From contig NZ_FNKZ01000005.1 in NCBI RefSeq assembly GCF_900104255.1, positions 1 to 9,364 on the forward strand: 9,364 bases of DNA, written 5' to 3'. This stretch comes from Pseudoxanthomonas sp. CF385. GTDB taxonomy: Bacteria > Pseudomonadota > Gammaproteobacteria > Xanthomonadales > Xanthomonadaceae. The position numbers and the translations under genes were made by a program. Of this stretch, positions 1 to 7,243 are shown piece by piece. Numbering within the stretch: position 1 is the stretch's first letter; every line of letters starts with the position of its first letter. The notes under the pieces were generated by a model. It made no database searches and was not told where the DNA came from. It saw only the letters and a program-made list of their open reading frames with translations.

Positions 1-579
1 TTCCAGACCAACATCCTGGCGCTGAACGCCGCGGTCGAAGCCGCGCGTGCCGGTGAGCAGGGCCGCGGCTTCGCCGTGGTCGCCTCGGAAGTGCGGACGC
101 TGGCCCAGCGCTCGGCCAGTGCGGCCAAGGAGATCAAGGGCCTGATCGAGACCTCGGTGGAGAAGGTCGCCGACGGTTCGGCCCTGGTGAACCAGGCCGG
201 TGCCACGATGGGCGAGATCGTCGCCTCGGTGCAGCGCGTGACCGACATCATGGCCGAGATCTCCGCCGCCTCGCAGGAACAGTCGGCCGGCATCGAACAG
301 GTCAACCAGACCATCACCCAGATGGACGAAGCCACCCAGCAGAACGCGGCGCTGGTGGAAGAAGCCACCGCGGCCGCACGCAGCATGGAAGAACAGGCCC
401 AGTCCCTGACCGAGTCGGTGTCGGTGTTCAAGCTGCAGGCCTCGGTCAGCGCCCCGGTGCGCCAGGCCATCGCCCAGGCGGCGGCACCGAAGCCGGCTGC
501 GCCCAAGGCCGTGGTCCGCAAGCCGGCCGCGCGCAAGCCCGAACCGGCCTTCGCCGAAGGCGACTGGCAGGAGTTCTGA
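1..579 (+). CDS. Methyl-accepting chemotaxis protein MCP-A, C-terminal part (5' truncated by window)
   Basis: Reading frame 1 is open from the first base, giving the last 192 residues of a chemoreceptor; any internal GTG start is an artefact of the truncation. It begins inside the kinase-control hairpin tip ([20 protein letters not shown]), which binds CheA and CheW. The descending helix follows, with the methylation-type motif [10 protein letters not shown]. After the bundle comes a roughly 45-residue Ala/Pro/Lys-rich linker with repeated KPAARKP-like units. The protein ends in DWQEF (nt 562-576), which fits the xWxxF pentapeptide that tethers CheR and CheB in high-abundance receptors. The sensor domain lies outside the window and cannot be assigned. 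The tail and the 3' hairpin closely resemble those of the next gene, which suggests tandem duplication. The family call is very secure. Confidence 0.97.
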   Translation, partial: FQTNILALNAAVEAARAGEQGRGFAVVASEVRTLAQRSASAAKEIKGLIETSVEKVADGSALVNQAGATMGEIVASVQRVTDIMAEISAASQEQSAGIEQVNQTITQMDEATQQNAALVEEATAAARSMEEQAQSLTESVSVFKLQASVSAPVRQAIAQAAAPKPAAPKAVVRKPAARKPEPAFAEGDWQEF

Positions 580-606
580 GCCACGACCCACAGGTCGAAT
601 GCCGAG

Positions 607-637
607 GCGGCCCGGGTATTCCCGGGCCGCGTCGTTT
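607..637 (+). terminator. GC-rich hairpin terminator after MCP-A
   Basis: A perfect 10-bp inverted repeat (607-616 with 621-630, arms GCGGCCCGGG and CCCGGGCCGC) has a 4-nt TATT loop. It lies 28 bp past the stop and is followed by GTCGTTT. The T-run is short and interrupted, so intrinsic termination may be incomplete. The hairpin after MCP-B has nearly the same arm and trailing sequence. Confidence 0.65.
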
Positions 638-672
638 CCGGCGGGTCTTGTCATGGCGGCCCCTACCGTTCG

Positions 673-706
673 TCGGGAAATACACGCGTGTAGCTCAATC
701 GGGAAA
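673..706 (+). repeat. 12-bp palindrome inside a TCGGGAAA direct repeat at the MCP-B promoter
   Basis: The perfect palindrome TACACGCGTGTA (681-692) ends 2 bp before the -35 box. An exact direct repeat, TCGGGAAA, sits at 673-680 and again at 699-706, 26 bp apart. The second copy falls within the 15-bp promoter spacer. The arrangement looks like an operator, but no regulator is recognised and the role is inferred from position only. Confidence 0.4.
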
Positions 707-721
707 CGGCGACGCCGATAT
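695..721 (+). promoter_or_regulatory. Sigma-28 (FliA) promoter of MCP-B
   Basis: The -35 box TCAA (695-698), a 15-bp spacer and the -10 box GCCGATAT (714-721) fit the FliA consensus TAAA-N15-GCCGATAA. GTGAT follows 5 bp later (727-731), where transcription should begin. That gives a leader of about 25 nt to the ATG at 754. Confidence 0.85.
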
Positions 722-753
722 CGCTCGTGATACCCCTACCCACCGCCTGCCCC

Positions 754-3381
754 ATGAATCGATTCGCACGCCTTTCGCTCGGCAGCAAACTCTCGCTCCA
801 GGTCACCGTCGCCGTCGCCCTCGTCCTGCTCCTGCTCGCCTTCGTGGTCCAGCGCCAATCCAGCCGTGCGATCGAAGAACGCGCACTCGGCGACCTCGAC
901 GTCACCGCACAGATCATGCTGGAGTCCGTCGCCCTCTACGACCGGACCCTGACGGAAACCACGCAGCGCATGGCACAAAGCTTCCGCGCATCGCTTCCGG
1001 TCGGCGATGTTTCGGTCGATCCGGCGCGCACCACGCTCATCGGCGACGCCGAGGTTCCCGAGCTGCGATTCGGCCAGCGAAGCGTCAACCTCGATTTCAC
1101 CGCCGTGGACCGTTTCACCGAGGCGACCGACGTGGTCGCGACGCTGTTCGTCCGCCAGGGCGACGAGTTCATCCGCGCCACCACCTCGTTGCGCAACACC
1201 GAGAACGCGCGGGTCATCGGCACAGCGCTGGACCACAAGCATCCGGCCTACGCGCTGATCCTCGAGGACAAGCCGTATACCGGCCGCGCACGCCTGTTCG
1301 GCCAGGACTACATGACCCACTACGAGCCGCTCGCGGATGCGGAAGGCAAGACCGTGGGCATCCTGTTCGTGGGCCAGAACTACGGCGACGGCCTGGCCGC
1401 GCTGAAGGACAAGCTGCGCACCACCCGCCTGGGCGAAACCGGCTATTTCTTCGTCGTCGACCTTGCGGAAGGCGACCACCAGGGCATGCTCGCCGCCCAT
1501 CCGACCAGCCAGGAATCCCCCTACACCGTGGTCGTGGACGCGGGCTCGCAGCCGGCGATGAAGGCCCTGCTCGAACAGGACCACGGCCATGCGGTGCTCG
1601 ACATCGCCCCCAAGGCCGGCGACAAGGCCGAACCCGCCGTGGTCGCGGTGAAACGCTTCGCCCCCTGGAAATGGGCGCTCGTCGCCGTGGAGCCGCGCGA
1701 AACCGTACTGGCGTCCAGTCGCGCCCTGACGGCCAGCATCCTGGCGTTGTCGATGCTCGCGCTCGTCGTGATCGCCGCGCTGACCTGGATCGGCGTACGC
1801 CGCGTGGTCTCCCACCCGTTGCGCGCCGCGGTGGAGATCGCCGAACACGTCGCCGCCGGCAAGCTGGACGGCAGCATCGACACCCGCCGCCAGGATGAAG
1901 TGGGTCAGTTGTTGACCGCGATGCATCACGTGCAGACGCAGGTCGTGTCGGTGATCGGCGCGCAGACCGAGATGACCCGCCAGCACGACGAAGGGGCGAT
2001 CAGTTACCGCATCGACGACAGCCGTTTCCCGGGCGAGTACGGCAGCATGGTCCGTGCCACCAATGCGCTGGTGGCCTCGCACATCGCGGTCAAGATGCGC
2101 CTGGTCGAGGTCATGCAGCGGTACGCCGTCGGCGACCTGTCGGTGGACATGGACCGCCTGCCTGGCGAAAAGGCGGTGCTGACGCAGACGATGGACGCGA
2201 CCAAGGCCAGCCTGTCGGCGATCAATGGCGAGATCAAGCGCCTGGCATCGGCCGCTGCCGCAGGCGACTTCTCGCACCGCGGCGATGCCGGCAAGTATGA
2301 GTACGACTTCCGCGAGATGGTCGACGGCCTGAACCGCCTGATGGAAACCACCGACGGCAACCTGGGCGACGTGTCCGAGCTGCTGCAGGCCATCGCCCGC
2401 GGCGACCTGACCGCGCGGATGGAAGGCGACTTCCACGGCGTGTTCGCCACGATGCGCGACGACGCCAATGCGACGGTGGCCCAGCTGACCGAGATCGTCG
2501 GCCACATCCAGGATGCCTCGCGCAACATCAACACGGCAGCCGGTGAGATCGCCTCCGGCAACCTGGACCTGTCGCGTCGCACCGAACAGCAGGCCGCCAA
2601 CCTGGAAGAGACCGCCGCCTCGATGGAGGAACTGACCTCCACCGTGCGCCAGAACGCCGAATCGGCCCGCCAGGCCAATCAGCTGGCCATCGGCGCCGCC
2701 GGTGTCGCTTCCCAGGGCGGTGAAGTCGTCGGCAAGGTGGTCTCCACCATGACCGACATCGAACAGTCCTCCAAGAAGATCGCCGAGATCATTTCGGTCA
2801 TCGACGGCATCGCCTTCCAGACCAACATCCTGGCATTGAACGCCGCGGTCGAAGCCGCGCGTGCCGGCGAACAGGGCCGCGGTTTTGCGGTCGTCGCGAG
2901 CGAGGTTCGCACCCTGGCCCAGCGGTCGGCCAGTGCGGCCAAGGAGATCAAGGGCCTGATCGAGACCTCGGTGGAGAAGGTCGCCGACGGTTCGGCTCTG
3001 GTGAACCAGGCCGGCGCCACGATGGGCGAGATCGTCGCCAGCGTGCAGCGGGTGACCGACATCATGGCCGAGATCTCCGCCGCTTCGCAGGAGCAGTCGG
3101 CCGGCATCGAACAGGTCAACCAGACCATCACTCAGATGGACGAGACGACTCAGCAGAACGCCGCGCTGGTGGAGGAAGCCTCCGCCGCCGCCCGTTCGAT
3201 GGAAGAGCAGGCCCAAGCCCTGACCGAGTCGGTGTCGGTGTTCAAGCTGCAGGCCGCGAAGGGCGCGCCGGTACGTCGGGTCATCGCCGAGGCGGTCGCA
3301 CCGAAGAAGGCCGTGGCCCGCAAGCCTGCCGCGCGCAAACCGGAGCCTGCGCTCGCCGACGGCGACTGGCAGGAGTTCTGA
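754..3381 (+). CDS. Methyl-accepting chemotaxis protein MCP-B with Cache_3/Cache_2-type sensor and poly-HAMP array
   Basis: This is a transmembrane chemoreceptor of 875 residues that controls CheA autophosphorylation through CheW. The ATG at 754 is chosen over the in-frame GTG at 727 because that GTG lies at the predicted transcription start. No clear Shine-Dalgarno precedes the ATG. TM1 spans about residues 13-33. A periplasmic domain of about 290 residues follows and resembles the Cache_3-Cache_2 fusion family (for example GYFFVVD and [13 protein letters not shown]). TM2 is about 324-346. The first HAMP starts near P355, and HAMP-like units recur with GxL/GDL turns at 369, 414, 460, 504 and 550. 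The signalling bundle contains methylation-type Glu pairs near 618-619 and 807-808 and the hairpin tip at about 683-720, with a sequence like that of Tsr. A basic Ala/Pro linker leads to the CheR/CheB tether DWQEF (871-875). The ligand is unknown. Confidence 0.96.
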   Translation: MNRFARLSLGSKLSLQVTVAVALVLLLLAFVVQRQSSRAIEERALGDLDVTAQIMLESVALYDRTLTETTQRMAQSFRASLPVGDVSVDPARTTLIGDAEVPELRFGQRSVNLDFTAVDRFTEATDVVATLFVRQGDEFIRATTSLRNTENARVIGTALDHKHPAYALILEDKPYTGRARLFGQDYMTHYEPLADAEGKTVGILFVGQNYGDGLAALKDKLRTTRLGETGYFFVVDLAEGDHQGMLAAHPTSQESPYTVVVDAGSQPAMKALLEQDHGHAVLDIAPKAGDKAEPAVVAVKRFAPWKWALVAVEPRETVLASSRALTASILALSMLALVVIAALTWIGVRRVVSHPLRAAVEIAEHVAAGKLDGSIDTRRQDEVGQLLTAMHHVQTQVVSVIGAQTEMTRQHDEGAISYRIDDSRFPGEYGSMVRATNALVASHIAVKMRLVEVMQRYAVGDLSVDMDRLPGEKAVLTQTMDATKASLSAINGEIKRLASAAAAGDFSHRGDAGKYEYDFREMVDGLNRLMETTDGNLGDVSELLQAIARGDLTARMEGDFHGVFATMRDDANATVAQLTEIVGHIQDASRNINTAAGEIASGNLDLSRRTEQQAANLEETAASMEELTSTVRQNAESARQANQLAIGAAGVASQGGEVVGKVVSTMTDIEQSSKKIAEIISVIDGIAFQTNILALNAAVEAARAGEQGRGFAVVASEVRTLAQRSASAAKEIKGLIETSVEKVADGSALVNQAGATMGEIVASVQRVTDIMAEISAASQEQSAGIEQVNQTITQMDETTQQNAALVEEASAAARSMEEQAQALTESVSVFKLQAAKGAPVRRVIAEAVAPKKAVARKPAARKPEPALADGDWQEF
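2401..2498 (+). repeat. Conserved last-HAMP tract, MCP-B copy
   Basis: These 98 bp match 9190-9287 in MCP-D with one mismatch (2451), including silent positions. The matching stretch of MCP-C (6211-6308) has five differences. The tract encodes the [15 protein letters not shown] unit at the entry to the signalling bundle. Confidence 0.9.
2845..2987 (+). repeat. 143-bp exact repeat in the MCP signalling tip, MCP-B copy
   Basis: This tract is identical base for base to 6655-6797 in MCP-C, including codons that differ in MCP-A (GGT TTT GCG here, GGC TTC GCC in MCP-A). An 86-bp identical tract (2728-2813 with 6538-6623) lies just upstream. The pattern suggests recent gene conversion or duplication. 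Confidence 0.92.
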
Positions 3382-3407
3382 GCGTCGTCACGCCACCCGC
3401 TTCGCAC

Positions 3408-3440
3408 CCGCGGCCCGGCACTCCCGGGCCGCGGTCGTTT
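3408..3440 (+). terminator. GC-rich hairpin terminator after MCP-B
   Basis: A perfect 11-bp inverted repeat (3408-3418 with 3424-3434, arms CCGCGGCCCGG and CCGGGCCGCGG) has a 5-nt CACTC loop and is followed by TCGTTT. It lies 27 bp past the stop. It closely resembles the MCP-A terminator, as if the hairpin had been duplicated with the gene end. The T-run is short. Confidence 0.65.
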
Positions 3441-3450
3441 CCGGTGTCGC

Positions 3451-3477
3451 TAAAGATCGTGCGACGCACGCCGATAC
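3451..3477 (+). promoter_or_regulatory. Sigma-28 (FliA) promoter of the YcgR gene
   Basis: The -35 box TAAA (3451-3454, within CTAAAG), a 15-bp spacer and the -10 box GCCGATAC (3470-3477) form a near-perfect FliA site. GTGAC follows after 5 bp (3483-3487), giving a leader of about 40 nt. Confidence 0.9.
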
Positions 3478-3523
3478 AGCCTGTGACGCCTTCCGCAAAG
3501 CCCGCCACTCTGTCCCTGTCCGT

Positions 3524-4303
3524 ATGACCGACTCCACCGACGCACCGCTGGCCGAGCCGATCCGCTACGAGGACGAGGAAAAGTACCTGGTGCGCGGCGA
3601 GCACGCGATCCGGCAGATCATGCAGTCGCTGATCGACAAGCGCGCCCTCGTCAGCGGCTGCGCGATGCCGCGCAACCACACCTTCCCCACCTCGATGGTC
3701 GAGGTACTGGAAGACGAGGACGCCATCCTCATCGATGGCAGCGCCAGCGAGACGATCAACCGCAGCATCGAGGAAGCCTCGCACGTCACCTGCGTCTCGC
3801 GCCTGGACCGCATCCACGTCCAGTTCCGCCTGCAGGGCCTCACCCGCGTGATCCAGGACGGACAGATCGCGTTCCGTGCCGATCTTCCCGAAAGCGTGCT
3901 GCGCCTGCAGCGACGCGAGTTCTACCGGCTCCAGGTCCCGGTGACGCAGCCCGTCGAGTGCGCCGTCCCCCAACATCATCCCGATGGCGAGACCACCTAT
4001 GAGCGCTATCGCGTGCTGGACATCAGCGGCGGCGGCCTGGCGCTGGCGGTACAGGCGGAGAACCCGTTGCTGCGCCCGTACAAGGAGTTTCCGGGTTGCC
4101 TCCTGTATCTCCCGGACGGCGGTCCGCTCAGCCTGCGCCTGATGGTCAAGAGCCTGCACAGCCAGCTCAACCAGAACGGCACGGAGAGCTGGCGCGCCGG
4201 CTGCCAGTTCACCGACCTGCCCCGTGGCGCGGACGCGCTGCTGCAGCGCTACATCTTCCGCCTCGAGCGCCAACGCAGCGCCCGCGACCGCGGCGCGGCG
4301 TGA
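3524..4303 (+). CDS. ycgR: YcgR-type flagellar brake protein (YcgR domain plus c-di-GMP-binding PilZ domain)
   Basis: This is a soluble protein of 259 residues, close to the usual YcgR length. Residues about 17-122 form the N-terminal YcgR domain. Residues about 124-247 form a PilZ domain with both c-di-GMP motifs: RxxxR as R131-E-F-Y-R135, and DxSxxG as D166-I-S168-G-G-G171. In the known family, c-di-GMP-bound YcgR contacts the flagellar motor or stator, slows rotation and biases its direction. No signal peptide or membrane segment is visible. The ATG at 3524 lacks an obvious Shine-Dalgarno. The gene sits between two MCP genes under its own FliA-type promoter, which supports a motility role. 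Both binding motifs look intact, so nucleotide binding is expected. The name rests on the two-domain layout and the motifs. Confidence 0.93.
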   Translation: MTDSTDAPLAEPIRYEDEEKYLVRGEHAIRQIMQSLIDKRALVSGCAMPRNHTFPTSMVEVLEDEDAILIDGSASETINRSIEEASHVTCVSRLDRIHVQFRLQGLTRVIQDGQIAFRADLPESVLRLQRREFYRLQVPVTQPVECAVPQHHPDGETTYERYRVLDISGGGLALAVQAENPLLRPYKEFPGCLLYLPDGGPLSLRLMVKSLHSQLNQNGTESWRAGCQFTDLPRGADALLQRYIFRLERQRSARDRGAA

Positions 4304-4341
4304 TCTTCGTCGACCTTTCGTCGATCCGTCGATTCATCCGC

Positions 4342-4368
4342 TCAACCTCGCCGCGGGCACGCCGATAC
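4342..4368 (+). promoter_or_regulatory. Sigma-28 (FliA) promoter of MCP-C
   Basis: The -35 box TCAA (4342-4345), a 15-bp spacer and the -10 box GCCGATAC (4361-4368) match FliA. GTGAC follows after 5 bp (4374-4378). The leader to the ATG at 4456 is about 80 nt, the longest of the set, and contains a small hairpin (TCCGGC 4392-4397, GCCGGA 4401-4406). Three TCGTCGA-like direct repeats (4306-4332) lie just upstream. Confidence 0.87.
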
Positions 4369-4455
4369 CCCATGTGACGCTGCCGTGACAGTCCGGCCCT
4401 GCCGGATGCCGCGGCGCGACGCCATGCCCTGTCGCACAGCCCCATCGAGGTCGCC

Positions 4456-7146
4456 ATGCCCGTTTCCCTTCGTTCGTCCTCCCGCAGCATCGCCACCCGC
4501 GTGATGGCAGGCACCGCCGTCCTGGCCCTGCTGGCTTTCGGCGTGGCCGCGACCGCCAGCTACCTGCGCAGCAGCCAGTCGCTGCTCGCCGCGGCGCGCA
4601 CCTCGATGGACGGCCTGGCGAACCTGGAAGCGCAGCGGATCTCGGGCGAACTCACCGGCGCCTTCGACAGCAACGACGCCCTGGCCCAGGCCCTGCTCGC
4701 GCAGCGCGCCGGCGACGGCATCAGCCGCAGCGCCGCCAGCGCCATCTTCAAGCGCCAGCTCGAAGCCCATCCGGAATGGGTCGGCGTGGGCACGCTGTGG
4801 GAACCGGATGCGTTCGACGGCAAGGATGCCGACTTCATCGGCAGCGCAGGCCACGACGATACCGGCCGTTTCATGAGCTACTGGGCGTGGAGCGATGGCG
4901 CGCCGTTGCTGGAAGCGCTGCGCGACTACGAAGTGCCGGGCGCGGGCGACTGGTACCTGCGACCGCGTGAACTCAAGCGTACGGTCGTCGCCGAACCCTA
5001 TGTCTACAAAATCGCCGGCAAGGACGTGCTGATGACCACGCTGTCGACGCCCGTGGTGCAGGACGGGACGTACCTGGGCGTGATGACCGTGGACTTCGCC
5101 CTGCAGTCCCTGCAGGAGCGCATCGGCAAGCTGACGCCGATGGGCGCCGGCTTCGTCCGGCTGGTGACGCCGGGCGGCGTGCTCATCGCCGACCGCGACG
5201 CGGCCCGCGTGGGCAAGCCCTTCGAGGACGGCGATGCCGGCGCGGTACTGAAGCAGATCGCCCGCGGCGAATCGGTCTTCCGTGAAGTCGAGAGCGCCGA
5301 AGGCGAAGCGCTGGTGGAAGCTTATGTACCGCTGCAGATCGGCCAGGCCCAGGAGCGCTTCATGCTGGGCGTGGTGGTGCCTCGCAGCGTGGTGATGCAG
5401 GACGCCCGCGCGGTGCTCTGGACGATCGTCGCCGTCGGCCTGCTGGGCGCGGTATTGCTCTGCGGCGCAATCTACTGGCTGCTCCGTCGCCAGGTAGCGG
5501 TCCCGCTGGCGGGCGCCGTGCGCGTGGCCGACGACATCGCCCGCGGCAATCTGGACGGCGTCATCGAAGCCGGACGCAGCGACGAGATCGGCACGCTGAT
5601 GCAGGCCATGCGCACCATGCAGGGCAACCTGCGCGAGCGCATCGAGCGCGATGCGGTGGTCGCGCGCGAAAGCCTGCGCATCCGCACCGCGCTGGAGGAA
5701 GTGACGACCAACGTCATGATCGCCGACGCCGACCGGACCATCGTCTATGCGAACCGGCCGCTGATGAAGATGCTGGCCGATGCGGAACAGGACCTGCGCC
5801 GCGACCTGCCCGCGTTCGACGTGCGCACCGTCGTCGGCAGCCGCATCGACATCTTCCACAAGAAGCCGGAACACCAGTCGCACATGCTGGCGCAGTTGCA
5901 GGGCACGCACCGCGCCCAGATCACGGTGGGTGGCCGCATCATGCAGCTGATCATCAATCCGGTGAACGACGCCGGCGGCCAGCGTGTCGGCTATGTCGTC
6001 GAGTGGGCCGATCGCACCGCCGAAGTGATGGTCGAACAGGAAGTCACCCGCATCGTGCAGGCCGCCGTGCAGGGCGACCTCGGCGGCCGCATCGGCGAGG
6101 CCGGCAAGCAGGGCTTCCTGCTCGGCCTGTCGCAGCAGGTCAACAGCCTGCTGGCCACGATCGGCGGCAGCGTGGACGCCGTCTCCGGCGTGCTGCGCGC
6201 ATTGTCCGGCGGCAACCTGACCGCGCGGATGGAAGGCGACTTCCACGGCGTATTCGCCACCATGCGCGACGACGCCAACGCGACGGTGGCCCAGCTGACC
6301 GACATCGTCGGCCGCATCCAGGATGCGTCCACCTCGATCAACACCGCCGCCGGCGAAATCGCCTCGGGCAACAACGACCTCTCGCGTCGCACCGAGCAGC
6401 AGGCGGCCAACCTGGAAGAAACCGCTGCCTCGATGGAGGAACTGACTTCCACCGTGCGCCAGAACGCCGAATCGGCCCGCCAGGCCAACCAGCTGGCCAT
6501 CGGTGCGGCGTCGGTCGCTTCGCAAGGTGGCGAAGTGGTCGGCAAGGTGGTCTCCACCATGACCGACATCGAACAGTCCTCCAAGAAGATCGCCGAGATC
6601 ATTTCGGTCATCGACGGCATCGCTTTCCAGACCAACATCCTGGCGTTGAACGCTGCGGTCGAAGCCGCGCGTGCCGGCGAACAGGGCCGCGGTTTTGCGG
6701 TCGTCGCGAGCGAGGTTCGCACCCTGGCCCAGCGGTCGGCCAGTGCGGCCAAGGAGATCAAGGGCCTGATCGAGACCTCGGTGGAGAAGGTCGCCGATGG
6801 TTCGGCCCTGGTGAACCAGGCCGGTGCCACGATGGGCGAGATCGTCGCCTCGGTGCAGCGGGTGACCGACATCATGGCCGAGATCTCCGCCGCTTCGCAG
6901 GAGCAGTCGGCCGGCATCGAACAGGTCAACCAGACCATCACCCAGATGGACGAGACGACCCAGCAGAACGCCGCACTGGTGGAGGAAGCCACCGCGGCCG
7001 CCCGCTCGATGGAAGAACAGGCCCAGGCGCTGGCCGAGGCCGTCTCGACTTTCCAGCTGGACAGCGGCAGCCAGGTGGCGCGGCTCGTCCAGGAACGCGT
7101 GACCCGGATCGCAGCCCGTTCCACGCCAGCCCACTCTCCGTACTGA
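4456..7146 (+). CDS. Methyl-accepting chemotaxis protein MCP-C with dCache sensor and Aer2-like PAS domain
   Basis: This is a membrane chemoreceptor of 896 residues. The ATG at 4456 follows a weak GAGGT (4447-4451). TM1 is about residues 15-37. The periplasmic region, about 38-315, resembles a double Cache domain; it lacks the Arg two residues before the Trp of the amino-acid-binding dCache motif, so the ligand is open. TM2 is about 319-343, and HAMP 1 follows with its GNL turn at 364. A PAS domain occupies about 405-525 ([17 protein letters not shown] at its start, VVEWADRT at its end). H468 and W517 are 49 residues apart, as are H234 and W283 of Pseudomonas Aer2 from memory, which suggests haem and oxygen sensing. 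Two HAMP-like units follow (540 and 586). The signalling bundle has Glu pairs at 654-655 and 843-844 and the tip at about 719-756. The C-terminus (STPAHSPY) has no CheR tether. Confidence 0.95.
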   Translation: MPVSLRSSSRSIATRVMAGTAVLALLAFGVAATASYLRSSQSLLAAARTSMDGLANLEAQRISGELTGAFDSNDALAQALLAQRAGDGISRSAASAIFKRQLEAHPEWVGVGTLWEPDAFDGKDADFIGSAGHDDTGRFMSYWAWSDGAPLLEALRDYEVPGAGDWYLRPRELKRTVVAEPYVYKIAGKDVLMTTLSTPVVQDGTYLGVMTVDFALQSLQERIGKLTPMGAGFVRLVTPGGVLIADRDAARVGKPFEDGDAGAVLKQIARGESVFREVESAEGEALVEAYVPLQIGQAQERFMLGVVVPRSVVMQDARAVLWTIVAVGLLGAVLLCGAIYWLLRRQVAVPLAGAVRVADDIARGNLDGVIEAGRSDEIGTLMQAMRTMQGNLRERIERDAVVARESLRIRTALEEVTTNVMIADADRTIVYANRPLMKMLADAEQDLRRDLPAFDVRTVVGSRIDIFHKKPEHQSHMLAQLQGTHRAQITVGGRIMQLIINPVNDAGGQRVGYVVEWADRTAEVMVEQEVTRIVQAAVQGDLGGRIGEAGKQGFLLGLSQQVNSLLATIGGSVDAVSGVLRALSGGNLTARMEGDFHGVFATMRDDANATVAQLTDIVGRIQDASTSINTAAGEIASGNNDLSRRTEQQAANLEETAASMEELTSTVRQNAESARQANQLAIGAASVASQGGEVVGKVVSTMTDIEQSSKKIAEIISVIDGIAFQTNILALNAAVEAARAGEQGRGFAVVASEVRTLAQRSASAAKEIKGLIETSVEKVADGSALVNQAGATMGEIVASVQRVTDIMAEISAASQEQSAGIEQVNQTITQMDETTQQNAALVEEATAAARSMEEQAQALAEAVSTFQLDSGSQVARLVQERVTRIAARSTPAHSPY
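6655..6797 (+). repeat. 143-bp exact repeat in the MCP signalling tip, MCP-C copy
   Basis: This tract is identical to 2845-2987 in MCP-B. Directly downstream, 6799-6860 is instead identical to MCP-A 175-236 for 62 bp, where MCP-B differs at several sites (including Ser AGC in MCP-B and TCG in the other two). The copy is therefore a mosaic of its neighbours. Confidence 0.92.
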
Positions 7147-7151
7147 CGCGC

Positions 7152-7178
7152 TAAAGAATCTCCGCCCGGGGCCGATCT
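7152..7178 (+). promoter_or_regulatory. Sigma-28 (FliA) promoter of cheW
   Basis: The -35 box TAAA (7152-7155, within CTAAAG), a 15-bp spacer and the -10 box GCCGATCT (7171-7178) match FliA. GTGAC follows after 5 bp (7184-7188). The -35 box starts only 6 bp past the MCP-C stop. With no clear terminator between them, cheW may also receive readthrough from MCP-C. Confidence 0.88.
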
Positions 7179-7230
7179 AGGCCGTGACAGGCCCCGTCCC
7201 GGGCAACCCCACCCTCTTACCGGCTGCAAC

Positions 7231-7235
7231 AGGAG
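7231..7235 (+). promoter_or_regulatory. Shine-Dalgarno AGGAG of cheW
   Basis: AGGAG sits 8 nt before the ATG at 7244. It is the only strong ribosome-binding site among the gene starts in this window. It fixes the cheW start at 7244, not at the in-frame GTG 60 nt upstream. Confidence 0.85.
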
Positions 7236-7243
7236 CCCGACGA

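Noticed and set aside
648..1898. A 416-codon plus-strand frame overlapping the MCP-B start
   Set aside because: It overlaps the Cache sensor of MCP-B in another frame, is dominated by Arg, Pro and Gly, and crosses the promoter. It is a GC-driven shadow.
4424..4504. A 26-codon upstream frame whose TGA overlaps an in-frame ATG of MCP-C (residue 17)
   Set aside because: There is no ribosome-binding site, and starting MCP-C at residue 17 would cut into TM1. The overlap is probably chance.
4930..5100. Amino-acid-binding dCache motif in MCP-C
   Set aside because: A Trp-Tyr pair (166-167) and an Asp (213) are present, but the Arg expected two residues before the Trp is Gly, so the amino-acid ligand class is not supported.
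4342..7134. A 930-codon open frame on the minus strand opposite MCP-C, and similar long minus frames at 736-3216 and 7474-9225
   Set aside because: They mirror conserved MCP and CheW coding sequence, are rich in His, Gly, Arg and Asp as expected from the reverse strand of high-GC genes, and show no recognisable domain or ribosome-binding site.
7165..7203. Inverted repeat GGGGCC/GGCCCC with flanking CCCGGG between MCP-C and cheW, as a possible terminator
   Set aside because: It overlaps the cheW -10 box and start region and has no T-run after it. GC-rich sequence readily yields such pairs, so I do not call a terminator.
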